A stretch of 64,000 nt of DNA from Streptomyces lavendofoliae (GCF_014649735.1 NZ_BMTP01000004.1:310001-374000); one strand, 5' to 3'. Positions 35,238-44,983 are shown, counted from the stretch's first letter. Made by a program: numbers and translations. Notes: a model not told the origin generated them from the letters alone.

Positions 35238-35257
35238 GGCTTGAACGCGTTCAAGCC
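35238..35257. promoter_or_regulatory. Perfect 20-bp palindrome upstream of the PBP gene
   Basis: GGCTTGAACG joined directly to CGTTCAAGCC, with no loop, 25 bp before the PBP start and 8 bp from its ribosome-binding sequence. The absence of a loop favours an operator over a terminator of the upstream pmt gene. It does not match the actinobacterial LexA box, whose GAAC and GTTC halves are four bases apart. Confidence 0.6.
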
Positions 35258-35373
35258 CATAACGGGAGTCACCTTACGGGACGGGGGTGACGCCAGGGAC
35301 CGGTCGTTACCCGACCGGAACGTGCGCCGGCATGCGCCGGCCCCGGACGTCCGCACGACGCCCGGGGCCGGGT

Positions 35374-37107
35374 TCACACCCAGGTGTCCAGCCACATCCG
35401 GTCGCGCCAGTCGTCCATCGGGATCGACTGGCCGGTGTAGAGGGGCCAGAAGTAGATGAAGTTCCAGACGATGAGCAGCACCAGCACCCCCGCGCCCACC
35501 GCGCCGATCGTGCGGCGCCGTTCGGCCGCCTCGCCGGTGCCCGGGGGGCCCAGCAGGGCGCCGATCATCATGGCGACCGCCAGGCAGAGGAAGGGCACGA
35601 ACACCACCGCGTAGAACAGGAAGATGGTGCGCTCCTGGTAGTGGAACCACGGCACCCACCCGGCCGCCACCGCGCACGCGATCGCGCCCGCGCGCCAGTC
35701 GCGGCGGAAGAACCAGCGCCAGAGGACGTACAGGAGGGCGAAGCACGCGGCCCACCACAGCAGCGGCGTACCGATCGCCAGCACCTCGCGCGCGCACTTC
35801 TCCGCCGTGTCGGCCGGGCAGCCGTCCTTCCCGGCCGCCGGGTCCTCGTAGAAGTACGAGACGGGCCGGCCCAGCACGATCCAGCTCCACGGGTTCGACT
35901 CGTACGTGTGCCCCGACGTCAGGTTGACGTGGAAGCCGTACACCTCGGACTCGTAGTGCCACAGGCTGCGCCACCAGTCGGGGAACAGCCACGACCAGGA
36001 GCTGTCCCTGCCCTCGGTGACGGCCCAGTTCCGGAAGTACCCCTTGTCGGAGAGGATCCAGCCCGACCAGGACACCACGTAGGTGGCGATCGCCACCGGG
36101 ACCGTCGAGACGAACGCGGGCAGCAGGTCCCGCCGCAGCACGCTCTCGTACGGCCGGTACGCACCGGCCGTGCGGCGGGCGCCCACGTCCCACAGCACCG
36201 TCAGCACGCCGAACGCCGCCAGGATGTACAGGCCGTTCCACTTGGTGGCCGCCGCCAGGCCCAGCGTCAGCCCGGCCGCGATCCGCCACGGCCGCCACCC
36301 CAGGCGCAACGTCGCCGCGATCCCCGCGTCCGGCCGCAGCAGCCCGTCCGCGTCCACCGGCAGCGCCTCCGCGAGGCGCCGCCGCGTCCGGTCGCGGTCC
36401 ACGAGCAGGCACCCGAACGCCGCCAGGACGAAGAACATCAGCACCTGGTCGAGCAGTGCCGTGCGGCTCATCACGAAGTGCAGCCCGTCCACGGCCATCA
36501 GCGCGCCCGCCAGGCAGCCGAGGAACGTCGACCGGAACAGCCGCCGCCCGATCCGGCACAGCATCAGCACCGACAGCGTGCCCAGCACCGCCACCATGAA
36601 GCGCCAGCCGAACGGAGTGAATCCGAACAACTGCTCACCCAGGCCGATGACCCACTTGCCGACCGGCGGGTGCACCACGTACCCCGGGTCCACCGGGACG
36701 GCCACCGCGTCGGGGTTCCTCAGGATCGACGCGTCGACGTCCTTGGGCCACGCCCCCTCGTAGCCCTGCTCGATCAGCGCCCTGGCGTCCTTGGCGTAGT
36801 ACGTCTCGTCGAATATCACCGCATGGGGCCGGCCCAGGTTCCAGAAGCGCAGCACCCCCGCGACGAGCGCGACCAGCAGCGGCCCGCCCCACGCCGCCAG
36901 CAGCCACAGCCGCCGGGCCGCCGCCGGCGGCGCGCCGAGCACGGTCCACAACCGGTCGGAGGGGCGGGCGTACGGGGGCACCAACCGCTCGCGCAGGCCC
37001 GTCACCGGCCGCGGCACATAGCCGAAACGGCGCAGGCGCCGCTGCCACGGGGGCGGCGCTTTCCCGGCGTCCTGCCCGCGCAGGGCCTCATGAGCAGTAC
37101 TGGTCAC
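35374..37107 (-). CDS. pmt: Protein O-mannosyltransferase
   Basis: This 577-residue GT39 enzyme transfers mannose from polyprenyl-phosphate-mannose to Ser/Thr of secreted proteins. It has about 10-11 membrane helices and the catalytic acidic pair in FDETYYAKDA (residues ~85-94) in the first extracellular loop; a conserved PMT C-terminal region ends DDWRDRMWLDTWV. In S. coelicolor Pmt glycosylates surface proteins, is required for phage phiC31 infection and affects beta-lactam sensitivity. GTG 37107 is chosen because upstream codons run into the divergent rsmI promoter. It lies just upstream of the PBP gene on the same strand. Confidence 0.93.
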   Translation of the reverse strand: MTSTAHEALRGQDAGKAPPPWQRRLRRFGYVPRPVTGLRERLVPPYARPSDRLWTVLGAPPAAARRLWLLAAWGGPLLVALVAGVLRFWNLGRPHAVIFDETYYAKDARALIEQGYEGAWPKDVDASILRNPDAVAVPVDPGYVVHPPVGKWVIGLGEQLFGFTPFGWRFMVAVLGTLSVLMLCRIGRRLFRSTFLGCLAGALMAVDGLHFVMSRTALLDQVLMFFVLAAFGCLLVDRDRTRRRLAEALPVDADGLLRPDAGIAATLRLGWRPWRIAAGLTLGLAAATKWNGLYILAAFGVLTVLWDVGARRTAGAYRPYESVLRRDLLPAFVSTVPVAIATYVVSWSGWILSDKGYFRNWAVTEGRDSSWSWLFPDWWRSLWHYESEVYGFHVNLTSGHTYESNPWSWIVLGRPVSYFYEDPAAGKDGCPADTAEKCAREVLAIGTPLLWWAACFALLYVLWRWFFRRDWRAGAIACAVAAGWVPWFHYQERTIFLFYAVVFVPFLCLAVAMMIGALLGPPGTGEAAERRRTIGAVGAGVLVLLIVWNFIYFWPLYTGQSIPMDDWRDRMWLDTWV

Positions 37108-37167
37108 CGCGCCATCGTAGGGAACGCGCCTGTGCGAGTCGCCCGTCCGGGCTGCGAGGATGGCACC

Positions 37168-38058
37168 GTGACAGGAACGGTGACCGGAACGCTCGTACTC
37201 GCAGGAACCCCGATCGGGGACGTCCAGGACGCCCCGCCCCGCCTCGCCGCCGAGCTGGAGACCGCCGACGTCGTCGCCGCGGAGGACACCCGGCGGCTGC
37301 GCCGGCTGACGCAGGCGCTCGGCGTCCACACGACCGGCCGCGTCGTGTCGTACTTCGAGGGCAACGAGTCGGCCCGTACGCCCGAGCTGGTCGAGGCCCT
37401 GGTGGGCGGCGCGCGGGTCCTGCTGGTCACCGACGCGGGCATGCCGTCCGTCTCCGACCCCGGCTACCGGCTGGTCGCCGCCGCCGTCGAGAAGGACATC
37501 AGGGTCACCGCCGTGCCCGGCCCGTCAGCCGTCCTGACCGCGCTCGCCCTGTCCGGCCTGCCCGTCGACCGCTTCTGCTTCGAGGGCTTCCTGCCCCGCA
37601 AGGCGGGGGAGCGGCTGTCGCGGCTCCGGGAGGTCGCCGCCGAGCGGCGCACCCTCGTCTACTTCGAGGCCCCGCACCGGCTCGACGACACGCTCGCCGC
37701 GATGGCCGAGGTGTTCGGCGCGGACCGGCGGGCCGCGGTGTGCCGGGAGCTGACCAAGACGTACGAGGAGGTCAAGCGCGGCGGCGTCGGCGACCTGGCG
37801 GCGTGGGCGGCCGAGGGCGTACGGGGCGAGATCACGATCGTCGTCGAGGGCGCCCCCGAGGCCGGACCCGCCGACCTGGACGCGGCCGAGCTGGTGCGCC
37901 GGGTGCGGGTGCGCGAGGAGGCGGGGGAGCGTCGCAAAGAAGCCATCGCGGCCGTCGCCGCCGAGGCGGGCCTGCCCAAGCGCGAGGTGTTCGACGCCGT
38001 GGTCGCGGCAAAGAACGCGTCTGCCGAAGGCCCCGCGGCCGGTAAAGGACTATCGTGA
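37168..38058 (+). CDS. rsmI: 16S rRNA (cytidine-1402-2'-O)-methyltransferase
   Basis: RsmI methylates the 2'-OH of C1402 in the 30S P site. The 296-residue protein has the tetrapyrrole-methylase fold: LAGTPIGDVQDAP, EDTRRLRRL, DAGMPSVSDPGYRLV and the SAM site VPGPSAVLTALALSGLP, then EAPHRL and a basic C-terminal region. GTG 37168 is preceded by GCGAGGA; a GTG 12 nt later is an alternative. It is divergent from pmt, with 60 bp between. Confidence 0.94.
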   Translation: MTGTVTGTLVLAGTPIGDVQDAPPRLAAELETADVVAAEDTRRLRRLTQALGVHTTGRVVSYFEGNESARTPELVEALVGGARVLLVTDAGMPSVSDPGYRLVAAAVEKDIRVTAVPGPSAVLTALALSGLPVDRFCFEGFLPRKAGERLSRLREVAAERRTLVYFEAPHRLDDTLAAMAEVFGADRRAAVCRELTKTYEEVKRGGVGDLAAWAAEGVRGEITIVVEGAPEAGPADLDAAELVRRVRVREEAGERRKEAIAAVAAEAGLPKREVFDAVVAAKNASAEGPAAGKGLS

Positions 38059-38187
38059 AAGGCAAAGACCGGACCGTGCGGCAGGCCGTTCGGCATGGGA
38101 AGCCCCAAGTCCGCTCCAACATTCGGCAGGTGCCTGCCCACTCCCGCCCGTAGAGGCGTCCACTGGTCGCAGTGGAAAGGAGCTGGC

Positions 38188-38676
38188 ATGAGCGAGACCA
38201 CAAGCACACCGGTCGGCCATGAGGCATATGCCTTCGCCTGCATGAACTGCGGGTACGGCTGGGAGCAGTCCTACGACATCGAGCACCACACCGACATCGG
38301 CGGTCACGAGTTCATCGTCTACAAGGCGGGGGGCCACCGGGTGCCGTCGCCGCTGTCCAACCCCACCTGCCTCAACTGCGGGCGGCACGTCGTCCGGATC
38401 ATGCGGGCCGGCCAGGTCTCCTCGGTGCTCGAACTCCTCGCCCGGCACCAGCCCGAGCCCAGCAAGGGCTCCGTCGGCGCGGCCGGACCGGCCCTGGGCC
38501 AGGAACGGACCGGGGCCGCGGCCCCCGCCGGGACGCCGGTCGCCGGGACGCCGGTCGCCGGGGCGCCCGCCGACGGTCCCGGCGGACCGCCCGCCGGGGC
38601 CACGGAGGCCGTGCCGGCCAAGGAGCCGCACCACTGGCACCTGTCCGACCTGCTGCACGCCTTCCACCGGAAGTAG
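38188..38676 (+). CDS. Zinc-ribbon protein of unknown function
   Basis: This 162-residue protein's N-terminal ~80 residues contain CMNCGYGWEQ and CLNCGRHVVRI, two CxxC pairs ~45 residues apart that should bind one zinc. A Pro/Ala/Gly linker with GTPVAGTPVAGAPA repeats follows, and a conserved-looking end HHWHLSDLLHAFHRK. The role is unknown; conservation of the final helix suggests a docking peptide. GAAAGGAG before ATG 38188 is a strong start. It lies between rsmI and tatD. Confidence 0.8.
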   Translation: MSETTSTPVGHEAYAFACMNCGYGWEQSYDIEHHTDIGGHEFIVYKAGGHRVPSPLSNPTCLNCGRHVVRIMRAGQVSSVLELLARHQPEPSKGSVGAAGPALGQERTGAAAPAGTPVAGTPVAGAPADGPGGPPAGATEAVPAKEPHHWHLSDLLHAFHRK

Positions 38677-38704
38677 GCCCCGGCCCCTTCCGTACGATCG
38701 GGGC

Positions 38705-39577
38705 ATGAGTTCCAAGGACGCCCCGCCGCCGCTGCCCGAACCCCTCGGGGTGCCGGTCGCCGATTCCCACACCCACCTGGACATGCAGTCCGGCACCGTC
38801 GAGGAGGCCCTCGCCAAGGCCGCCGCCGTCGGCGTCGACACCGTGGTCCAGGTGGGCTGCGACCTCAAGGGCTCCCGTTGGGCGGCGGAGACGGCCGCCG
38901 CGTACGACAACGTCCACGCCGCCGTCGCCCTGCACCCCAACGAGGCCCCGCGCATCGTGCTCGGCGACCCCGGGGGAGAGGGGTCCCGGCGGGGCGCCCG
39001 CGAGGCGGGCGGGGACGCGGCGCTCGACGAGGCGCTCGCCGAGATCGACCGGCTCGCCGCCCTGCCGGAGGTCAAAGCGGTCGGCGAGACCGGCCTCGAC
39101 TTCTTCCGCACCGGCCCGGAGGGCCGGGCCGCCCAGGAACGGTCCTTCCGCGCCCACATCGAGATCGCCAAGCGGCACGGCAAGGCGCTGGTCATCCACG
39201 ACCGCGAGGCCCACGACGACGTCCTGCGCGTCCTCGCCGAGGAAGGCGCCCCCGAACGGACGGTCTTCCACTGCTACTCCGGTGACGCCGCCATGGCCCG
39301 CGTCTGCGCCGAGGCCGGGTACTACATGTCCTTCGCCGGGAACGTCACCTTCAAGAACGCCCAGCCGCTGCGCGACGCGCTCGCCGTCGCCCCGCCGGAG
39401 CTCGTCCTCGTCGAGACCGACGCGCCGTTCCTCACGCCCGTGCCGTACCGCGGACGGCCCAACGCCCCGTATCTCGTTCCGATCACGGTCCGCGCCATGG
39501 CGCGGGTCCGGGGGATCGACGAGGAGGCCATGTCGACCGCGATCGCCGTCAACACCGCGCGCGCCTTTGATTACTGA
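38705..39577 (+). CDS. TatD family metal-dependent hydrolase
   Basis: This 290-residue TIM-barrel amidohydrolase of the TatD/YcfH family has metal ligands in DSHTHLD (~residues 20-26), the Glu of VGETGLDFF, HDREAHDD and HCYSGD, and the terminal Asp in ETDAPFLTP. Relatives are 3'-5' exonucleases or D-aminoacyl-tRNA deacylases. A ~15-residue Gly-rich insert occurs near residue 85. It precedes rpfB, rsmA and ispE in an order conserved in many bacteria. Confidence 0.92.
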   Translation: MSSKDAPPPLPEPLGVPVADSHTHLDMQSGTVEEALAKAAAVGVDTVVQVGCDLKGSRWAAETAAAYDNVHAAVALHPNEAPRIVLGDPGGEGSRRGAREAGGDAALDEALAEIDRLAALPEVKAVGETGLDFFRTGPEGRAAQERSFRAHIEIAKRHGKALVIHDREAHDDVLRVLAEEGAPERTVFHCYSGDAAMARVCAEAGYYMSFAGNVTFKNAQPLRDALAVAPPELVLVETDAPFLTPVPYRGRPNAPYLVPITVRAMARVRGIDEEAMSTAIAVNTARAFDY

Positions 39578-39635
39578 CCGATAACGAACACCGGCCGCCC
39601 AGGGTAGCGGCGGCACCCTCTGTAGTCGAGTCGCT

Positions 39636-39664
39636 TTGGACAGTGACCGCCCCTCCGCTAGGGT
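39636..39664 (+). promoter_or_regulatory. Housekeeping promoter giving a leaderless rpfB mRNA
   Basis: TTGGAC (39636-39641), a 17-nt spacer and TAGGGT (39659-39664) match the Streptomyces vegetative sigma consensus well. The -10 ends only 9 nt before the GTG start, and the gap has no ribosome-binding sequence, so transcription should begin at or within a few bases of the start codon. Confidence 0.65.
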
Positions 39665-39673
39665 CCCGGCCTC

Positions 39674-41086
39674 GTGAGCAACTCCCAGGGCAGTCACCGC
39701 GCCCCCGCCCGGGGCGCCCGCCACGCCGCCGGGGCGCCCGCCCCCGCCCCGGTCGCCGAGGCCGGGTACCGGGAGTGGGACGTCACCCTGCCGAGCCCCG
39801 CGCCCCCGCCCGGTACCGCGCCGGTCGCCGTCTACCGGGCGCTGCCCCGCCAGGCGGCGGGCGCCGCTGCCGGCGCCGGCGCGGACCCCCAGGCGCCCAC
39901 CCTCACGGCCGTCCCCTCCGAGGGCCGCGCCGGTACCCGCCGCGCCGGTACCCGCCACGCCGCCCGCCGCCGCGGGCCGGCCGGGTCCGGCGCCCCCGAA
40001 GGCCTGCGCCGGCTCGTCCCGCAGGCCCTCGTCGTGGCGTTCCTGGCCGGCGGCACCAGCGCGTTCGTCGCCGACGACAAGGCGGTGCGGCTCAGCGTCG
40101 ACGGCGTGCCCCGCACCCTGCACACCTTCGCCGACGACGTCTCCGAACTCCTCGCCGACGAGGGGCTGGCCCTCGGCGAGCACGACCTCGTCGCCCCCGG
40201 TCCCCACCAGGCCATCGCCAGCGGCGACGAGGTCGTCCTGCGCTACGGCCGCCCCGTCACCCTCACCCTGGACGGACGGCACCGCCGCGTCTGGACCACC
40301 GCCCGCACCGTCGACGAGGCGCTGCGCGCCCTCGGGGTCCGCGCCGAGGGCGCCTACCTGTCGGTGTCCCGCTCCGCCCCCATCACCCGCGGCGGCCTCG
40401 CCCTCGACGTACGCACCGAACGCACCGTGACCTTCATGGCCGACGGCCGCGAACGCACCGTGCGCACCAACGCCGCCACCGTCCGCGAGGCGGTGGACCA
40501 GGCGGGCATCACCCTCAGCGGCCGGGACACCACCTCCGTACCGCCCGACAGCTTCCCGCGCGACGGACAGACGATCACCATCATGCGGATCACCGACACC
40601 CGGGAGATCCGCGAGGAACCCATCCCCTACCAGGTCCAGCGGGTGGAGGACCCCACCCTGTACAAGGGCACCGAGATCGTCGAACGCCAGGGCCGGCCGG
40701 GAGCGCGCCGGATCACCTACTCGCTGCGCACGGTCAACGGTGTCCGGCACACCCCCCGCAAAATCGCCGACGAGGTGGTGCGCGAACCGGTCCACCGGCG
40801 GGTCCTCGTCGGCACCAAGACCATGCCCGCCTCCGTCGACGGCGCCGACCACCTGGACTGGGACGCCCTCGCCCAGTGCGAGTCCGGCGGCCGGCCCGAC
40901 GCGGTGGACGCCTCCGGCACCTACGGCGGGCTGTACCAGTTCGACCCCGGCACCTGGCGGGCCCTCGGCGGCACCGGCGTCGCCCAGGACGCCCCCGCCG
41001 GCGAACAGACATACCGGGCGAAGAAGCTCTACGTGCAACGGGGGGCGAGCCCGTGGCCGCACTGCGGCCGTAGGCTGTATCGGTGA
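39674..41086 (+). CDS. rpfB: Resuscitation-promoting factor, RpfB type
   Basis: This 470-residue exported muralytic enzyme helps restart growth from dormancy or spore germination by cleaving peptidoglycan. The order is a disordered basic N-terminus of ~115 residues, a transmembrane/signal helix at ~120-135 ([14 protein letters not shown]), three DUF348 repeats (~140-300), a G5 domain (~315-385) and the lysozyme-like Rpf catalytic domain with Glu403 in QCESGG. No GTG closer to the signal helix has a ribosome-binding site, and the promoter spacing supports the leaderless GTG at 39674. Its stop overlaps the rsmA GTG. Confidence 0.92.
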   Translation: MSNSQGSHRAPARGARHAAGAPAPAPVAEAGYREWDVTLPSPAPPPGTAPVAVYRALPRQAAGAAAGAGADPQAPTLTAVPSEGRAGTRRAGTRHAARRRGPAGSGAPEGLRRLVPQALVVAFLAGGTSAFVADDKAVRLSVDGVPRTLHTFADDVSELLADEGLALGEHDLVAPGPHQAIASGDEVVLRYGRPVTLTLDGRHRRVWTTARTVDEALRALGVRAEGAYLSVSRSAPITRGGLALDVRTERTVTFMADGRERTVRTNAATVREAVDQAGITLSGRDTTSVPPDSFPRDGQTITIMRITDTREIREEPIPYQVQRVEDPTLYKGTEIVERQGRPGARRITYSLRTVNGVRHTPRKIADEVVREPVHRRVLVGTKTMPASVDGADHLDWDALAQCESGGRPDAVDASGTYGGLYQFDPGTWRALGGTGVAQDAPAGEQTYRAKKLYVQRGASPWPHCGRRLYR

Positions 41087-41946
41087 GCACCACTGAGCCC
41101 GACGCCCTCCTCGGCCCCGCCGACATCCGCGAACTGGCCGCCGCGCTGGGCGTACGCCCCACCAAGCAGCGCGGCCAGAACTTCGTCATCGACGCCAACA
41201 CCGTCCGGCGCATCGTCCGCACCGCGGAGGTCCGCCCCGACGACGTCGTCGTGGAGGTCGGACCCGGGCTCGGGTCGCTGACCCTGGCGCTGCTGGAGGC
41301 CGCGGACCGGGTCACCGCCGTCGAGATCGACGACGTCCTGGCCGGTGCCCTGCCCGCCACCATCGCCGCCCGCATGCCGGCCAGGCAGGACCGCTTCGCG
41401 CTCGTCCACTCCGACGCCATGCACGTCGAGGAGCTGCCCGGCCCGCCGCCCACCGCGCTCGTCGCGAACCTCCCGTACAACGTCGCCGTGCCCGTCCTGC
41501 TGCACATGCTCGACCGCTTCCCGACCATCGAGCGGACCCTCGTCATGGTCCAGGCCGAGGTCGCCGACCGGCTGGCCGCGCGGCCCGGCAACAAGGTGTA
41601 CGGAGTGCCGTCGGTCAAGGCCAACTGGTACGCCGAGGTCAAGCGCGCCGGCGCCATCGGCCGCAACGTCTTCTGGCCCGCCCCCAACGTCGACTCCGGG
41701 CTGGTGTCCCTGGTCCGCCGCTCGGAGCCGGTGCGGACCACCGCCACCAAGCGCGAGGTCTTCGCCGTCGTCGACGCCGCCTTCGCCCAGCGCCGCAAGA
41801 CGCTGCGCGCCGCGCTGGCCGGCTGGGCCGGCTCCCCGGCCGCCGCCGAGGCCGCGCTGGTCGCCGCCGGGGTCTCCCCGCAGGCGCGGGGCGAGGCCCT
41901 CACCGTGGAAGAGTTCGCACGCATCGCGGAGGCCAAGTCAGCGTGA
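41083..41946 (+). CDS. rsmA: 16S rRNA (adenine-1518/1519-N6)-dimethyltransferase
   Basis: RsmA (KsgA) dimethylates A1518 and A1519 of 16S rRNA during 30S maturation; loss confers kasugamycin resistance. The 287-residue protein has GQNFVID, the SAM motif [16 protein letters not shown], and the catalytic NLPYNVA (NxPY) motif. GTG 41083 overlaps the rpfB stop (GTGA), and its stop overlaps ispE in the same way. The rpfB-rsmA-ispE set is thus translationally coupled. Confidence 0.95.
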   Translation: MSTTEPDALLGPADIRELAAALGVRPTKQRGQNFVIDANTVRRIVRTAEVRPDDVVVEVGPGLGSLTLALLEAADRVTAVEIDDVLAGALPATIAARMPARQDRFALVHSDAMHVEELPGPPPTALVANLPYNVAVPVLLHMLDRFPTIERTLVMVQAEVADRLAARPGNKVYGVPSVKANWYAEVKRAGAIGRNVFWPAPNVDSGLVSLVRRSEPVRTTATKREVFAVVDAAFAQRRKTLRAALAGWAGSPAAAEAALVAAGVSPQARGEALTVEEFARIAEAKSA

Positions 41947-42848
41947 CCGAGAGCATCACCGTGCGCGTACCCGCCAAGGTCAACGTCCAGCTGGCGGTAG
42001 GCCCGGCCCGCCCGGACGGCTTCCACGACCTGGCCAACGTCTTCCTCGCCGTCTCCCTGTACGACGAGGTGACGGCGACCCCGGCCGGCGGGCTGCGCGT
42101 CACCTGCTCCGGCCCCGACGCCGGCCAGGTGCCGCTCGACACCACCAACCTGGCCGCCCGCGCGGCGCTCGCCCTCGCCGAGCGGTACGGCGTCCCCCCG
42201 GACGTCCACCTCCACATCGCCAAGGACATCCCCGTCGCCGGCGGCATGGCCGGCGGCAGCGCCGACGGCGCGGGCGCCCTCCTCGCGTGCGACGCGCTGT
42301 GGGGCACCGGCGCCTCCCGCGAGGAACTCCTCGACATCTGCGCCGGGCTCGGCAGCGACGTGCCGTTCAGCCTCGCCGGCGGAGCGGCGCTCGGCACCGG
42401 CCGCGGCGAGCGGCTGGAACCGCTGGAGGTCGGCGGCACCTTCCACTGGGTGTTCGCCGTCGCGGACGGCGGGCTGTCGACGCCCGCCGTGTACGGGGAG
42501 TTCGACCGGCTCGCCGCCGGCACCGACGTGCCCGCCCCGGCGGCCTCGCCCGCCCTGCTGGACGCCCTGCGCGCCGGCGACGCCGCGCTGCTGGCGGGGG
42601 CCCTCGTCAACGACCTCCAGCCCGCCGCCCTCTCCCTGCGCCCCTCACTGGCCGCCACGCTGGCCGCCGGCACCGACGCGGGCGCCTTGGCGGGCCTCGT
42701 CTCCGGCTCCGGCCCGACCACCGCGTTCCTGGTCAAGGACGAGGAAGCGGCCCGGACGGTCGCCGGAGCGCTGCTCGCCTCCGGCACCTGCCGCACCGCG
42801 CGCGTGGCCACCTCCCCCGCGCCGGGAGCTACTCAGATCCGCACCTGA
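41943..42848 (+). CDS. ispE: 4-diphosphocytidyl-2-C-methyl-D-erythritol kinase
   Basis: IspE phosphorylates CDP-methylerythritol in the MEP isoprenoid pathway, which supplies undecaprenyl carrier lipid and terpenes. The 301-residue GHMP kinase has [11 protein letters not shown] at the N-terminus, the ATP loop [17 protein letters not shown] and [11 protein letters not shown] near the C-terminus. GTG 41943 overlaps rsmA by 4 nt. Confidence 0.94.
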   Translation: MTESITVRVPAKVNVQLAVGPARPDGFHDLANVFLAVSLYDEVTATPAGGLRVTCSGPDAGQVPLDTTNLAARAALALAERYGVPPDVHLHIAKDIPVAGGMAGGSADGAGALLACDALWGTGASREELLDICAGLGSDVPFSLAGGAALGTGRGERLEPLEVGGTFHWVFAVADGGLSTPAVYGEFDRLAAGTDVPAPAASPALLDALRAGDAALLAGALVNDLQPAALSLRPSLAATLAAGTDAGALAGLVSGSGPTTAFLVKDEEAARTVAGALLASGTCRTARVATSPAPGATQIRT

Positions 42849-42896
42849 GTACGAGAGCGCTGACGCCGGTACGGCCCCCTCCGGGACCGTACCGGC

Positions 42897-44249
42897 ATGG
42901 CAATCAGCGTCCGAGAGCTCGCCGCCCGTACCCCCGTCACCCGCGACCGGTACATCGACCTGCTGCGGGTCGCGTCCCTGGCGACCGTGGTGCTCGGCCA
43001 CTGGCTGATGGCCGCCGTCACCGCCGGCGGCTCCGTCGGCAACCTGTTGGCCGTCGTCCCGGAACTCCAGGTCCTGACCTGGGCGCTCCAGGTCATGCCG
43101 GTCTTCTTCTTCGTCGGCGGCTTCTCGCACGCCCTGTCGTACCGCTCCCGCCCCGGCTACGCCACGTTCCTGCGGGCCCGCCTCCAGCGCCTGCTGCGCC
43201 CGACGATGGTGTTCATCGGCGGGTGGACCGCCGCCGCGCTCGCCCTCCGGCTCACCGGCGCGGACGGCGGCCTGACGGGCGTGGCGCTGCGCCTGGTCGC
43301 CCAGCCGCTGTGGTTCATCGGCGTCTACCTCGCCATGGTGGCGTTCACCCCGCCGCTGCTGAGGCTGCACGAGCGGTACGGGTGGGGCGCGTTCGCCGCG
43401 CTGGTGGCGGGGGCGGTGGCGGTGGACGTGCTGCGGTTCGCCGCCGGGGTGCCCTACGTCGAGTTCCTGAACTTCGCCTTCGTGTGGCTGGCCGTGCACC
43501 AGCTGGGCTTCCTGCGGGCGGACGACCGGATCCGGCTGCCCGCCGCCCTGGCCGCGGGCGGCCTGGTGGGCGCCGCCGCGCTGGTGGCCCTCGGCCCGTA
43601 CCCGCTGTCCATGGTCGGCATGCCGGGCGAGAAGGTCTCCAACATGGCCCCGCCCACCTTCGCGCTGCTGTGCCACGCCCTGTGGCTGGTGGGCGCGGTG
43701 GAACTGCTGCGGGGCCCCGGCGGCCGGCTGGCGCGGCGCCCCGCCGTGTGGCGGGCCGTCATCGCGGCGAACGGGGTGGCCATGACCGCGTTCCTATGGC
43801 ACCTGACGGCGATGCTCGGCGTGTACGGCGCGATGCTCGCGCTGGACGTGCCGCTCCCGGAGCCGGCGACCGGCGCGTGGTGGGCGCAGGTGCCGGTGCG
43901 GCTGGCGGTCGCGGCGGTGCTCACGGCCCTGCTGGTCGCGGTCTTCCGCGCGGCCGAGCGGCCGCCGGAGCGCCGGGCGGCGGGGCGCCGGGCGGCGGGG
44001 CGCCGGGAGGCGGGGCGCCTGGGGTCCGCGCCCGAGGCGCCGGAGGACACGGGGCGCTCGGGGCCCGTCGCGGCGCTCGGCATCACACTGTGCCTGTTCG
44101 GCGTCCTGGGCCTGTCGATGGTGGGCTTCGGAGGGCTGCTGGAGGGGCGTACGGCCCTCCTGGTCGCCGTGCCCGTCACCGCCCCGGCGGCGGTCGGCAT
44201 GGCGCTGGTGGGCTGGCTCCTGGTGGAACGGGCGGGCCGCGTCACCTGA
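42897..44249 (+). CDS. Acyltransferase family 3 membrane protein
   Basis: A 450-residue integral membrane O-acyltransferase with about ten helices. It opens with YIDLLRVASLATVVLGHW, which holds the family's Arg and the catalytic His. Such proteins acetylate or acylate extracellular polysaccharide, cell wall or secondary metabolites. A polar Arg/Ala-rich loop with three copies of RRAAGRR/E-type repeat (~residues 355-375) separates the last two helices. It starts 48 nt after ispE without clear coupling. Confidence 0.85.
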   Translation: MAISVRELAARTPVTRDRYIDLLRVASLATVVLGHWLMAAVTAGGSVGNLLAVVPELQVLTWALQVMPVFFFVGGFSHALSYRSRPGYATFLRARLQRLLRPTMVFIGGWTAAALALRLTGADGGLTGVALRLVAQPLWFIGVYLAMVAFTPPLLRLHERYGWGAFAALVAGAVAVDVLRFAAGVPYVEFLNFAFVWLAVHQLGFLRADDRIRLPAALAAGGLVGAAALVALGPYPLSMVGMPGEKVSNMAPPTFALLCHALWLVGAVELLRGPGGRLARRPAVWRAVIAANGVAMTAFLWHLTAMLGVYGAMLALDVPLPEPATGAWWAQVPVRLAVAAVLTALLVAVFRAAERPPERRAAGRRAAGRREAGRLGSAPEAPEDTGRSGPVAALGITLCLFGVLGLSMVGFGGLLEGRTALLVAVPVTAPAAVGMALVGWLLVERAGRVT

Positions 44250-44332
44250 CGCCCGCGCGGGCGGCCCGGTGGGTGCGGGGCGCGGCCTGGTTCGTGCGGG
44301 TCCGGCCCGTGCGGGGCGCGGGTGCGCGGGGG

Positions 44333-44983
44333 TCAGCCCGCGAGCGCGGTCGTCCGCTTCGCCAGCTCGTACGCCGGGAGCATCGCCCGGTGCTCCCCGG
44401 CGTCCAGTCCGCCCAGGTGCACCACCACCGCGCCGCTCGGCGTGGTGACGGCGAACGCCCGCTCCGGCTTGGGCCCGTCGGTGAACTCGTCGCTGACCGT
44501 GTACGTCACCTCGGCGGCCGGCAGGCCGCCCGCCCGGGTCTCGGTGTACGCGGCCTTCGCGGCGTTCTCCTCGGCCCCCACGTACGCCTCCAGCACCTCG
44601 CGCGGCGCCGCCCCGGGGTCGTCTCCCGTCCAGACGCGGAGGAAGCCGATGTTCCCGGCCGGCTTGGCGTCGACCTCGCACGAGAGGGTGACCGTGCCCT
44701 GCTCGGCGAGCGCCGCGAAGTCGGGGTCCCCGGACACCGTCACCTTCTCGGGGGTCCACTCCGGCGGCGTCTCGAACGTCACGGGCAGCGGGCACGGCGT
44801 GCCCCTGCCGCCGATCACGACGCCCTTCGCCGCCCCCGGGCCGCCCCCGGTCGCGGCGGTCGCCCCTGGCCCCTTGACCGAAGGCCCGGCTTCGGGCGCC
44901 CCGGCCGAGCACGCCGTCAGCACCATCCCGGCCGCCGTCATCACCACGGCGCCCCGCAGCATCCCGTACCGCCCCATGACCAT
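44333..44983 (-). CDS. Lipoprotein of unknown function
   Basis: This 216-residue lipoprotein has a signal sequence ending in lipobox LTAC, with Cys25 as the lipidated residue. After a Gly/Ala linker a globular domain of ~150 residues contains two further cysteines (TPCPLPV and TLSCEVD) likely to form a disulphide. I recognise no named family beyond the actinobacterial secreted lipoprotein type. Start ATG 44983 has a GGGGGTGGG upstream; ATG 44977 is an alternative. It converges with the acyltransferase gene. Confidence 0.8.
   Translation of the reverse strand: MVMGRYGMLRGAVVMTAAGMVLTACSAGAPEAGPSVKGPGATAATGGGPGAAKGVVIGGRGTPCPLPVTFETPPEWTPEKVTVSGDPDFAALAEQGTVTLSCEVDAKPAGNIGFLRVWTGDDPGAAPREVLEAYVGAEENAAKAAYTETRAGGLPAAEVTYTVSDEFTDGPKPERAFAVTTPSGAVVVHLGGLDAGEHRAMLPAYELAKRTTALAG

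Noticed and set aside
39578..39673. c-di-AMP (ydaO-type) riboswitch before rpfB
   Set aside because: Such riboswitches control some Streptomyces rpf genes, but this gap is 96 nt and holds a promoter abutting the start codon, leaving no transcribed leader.
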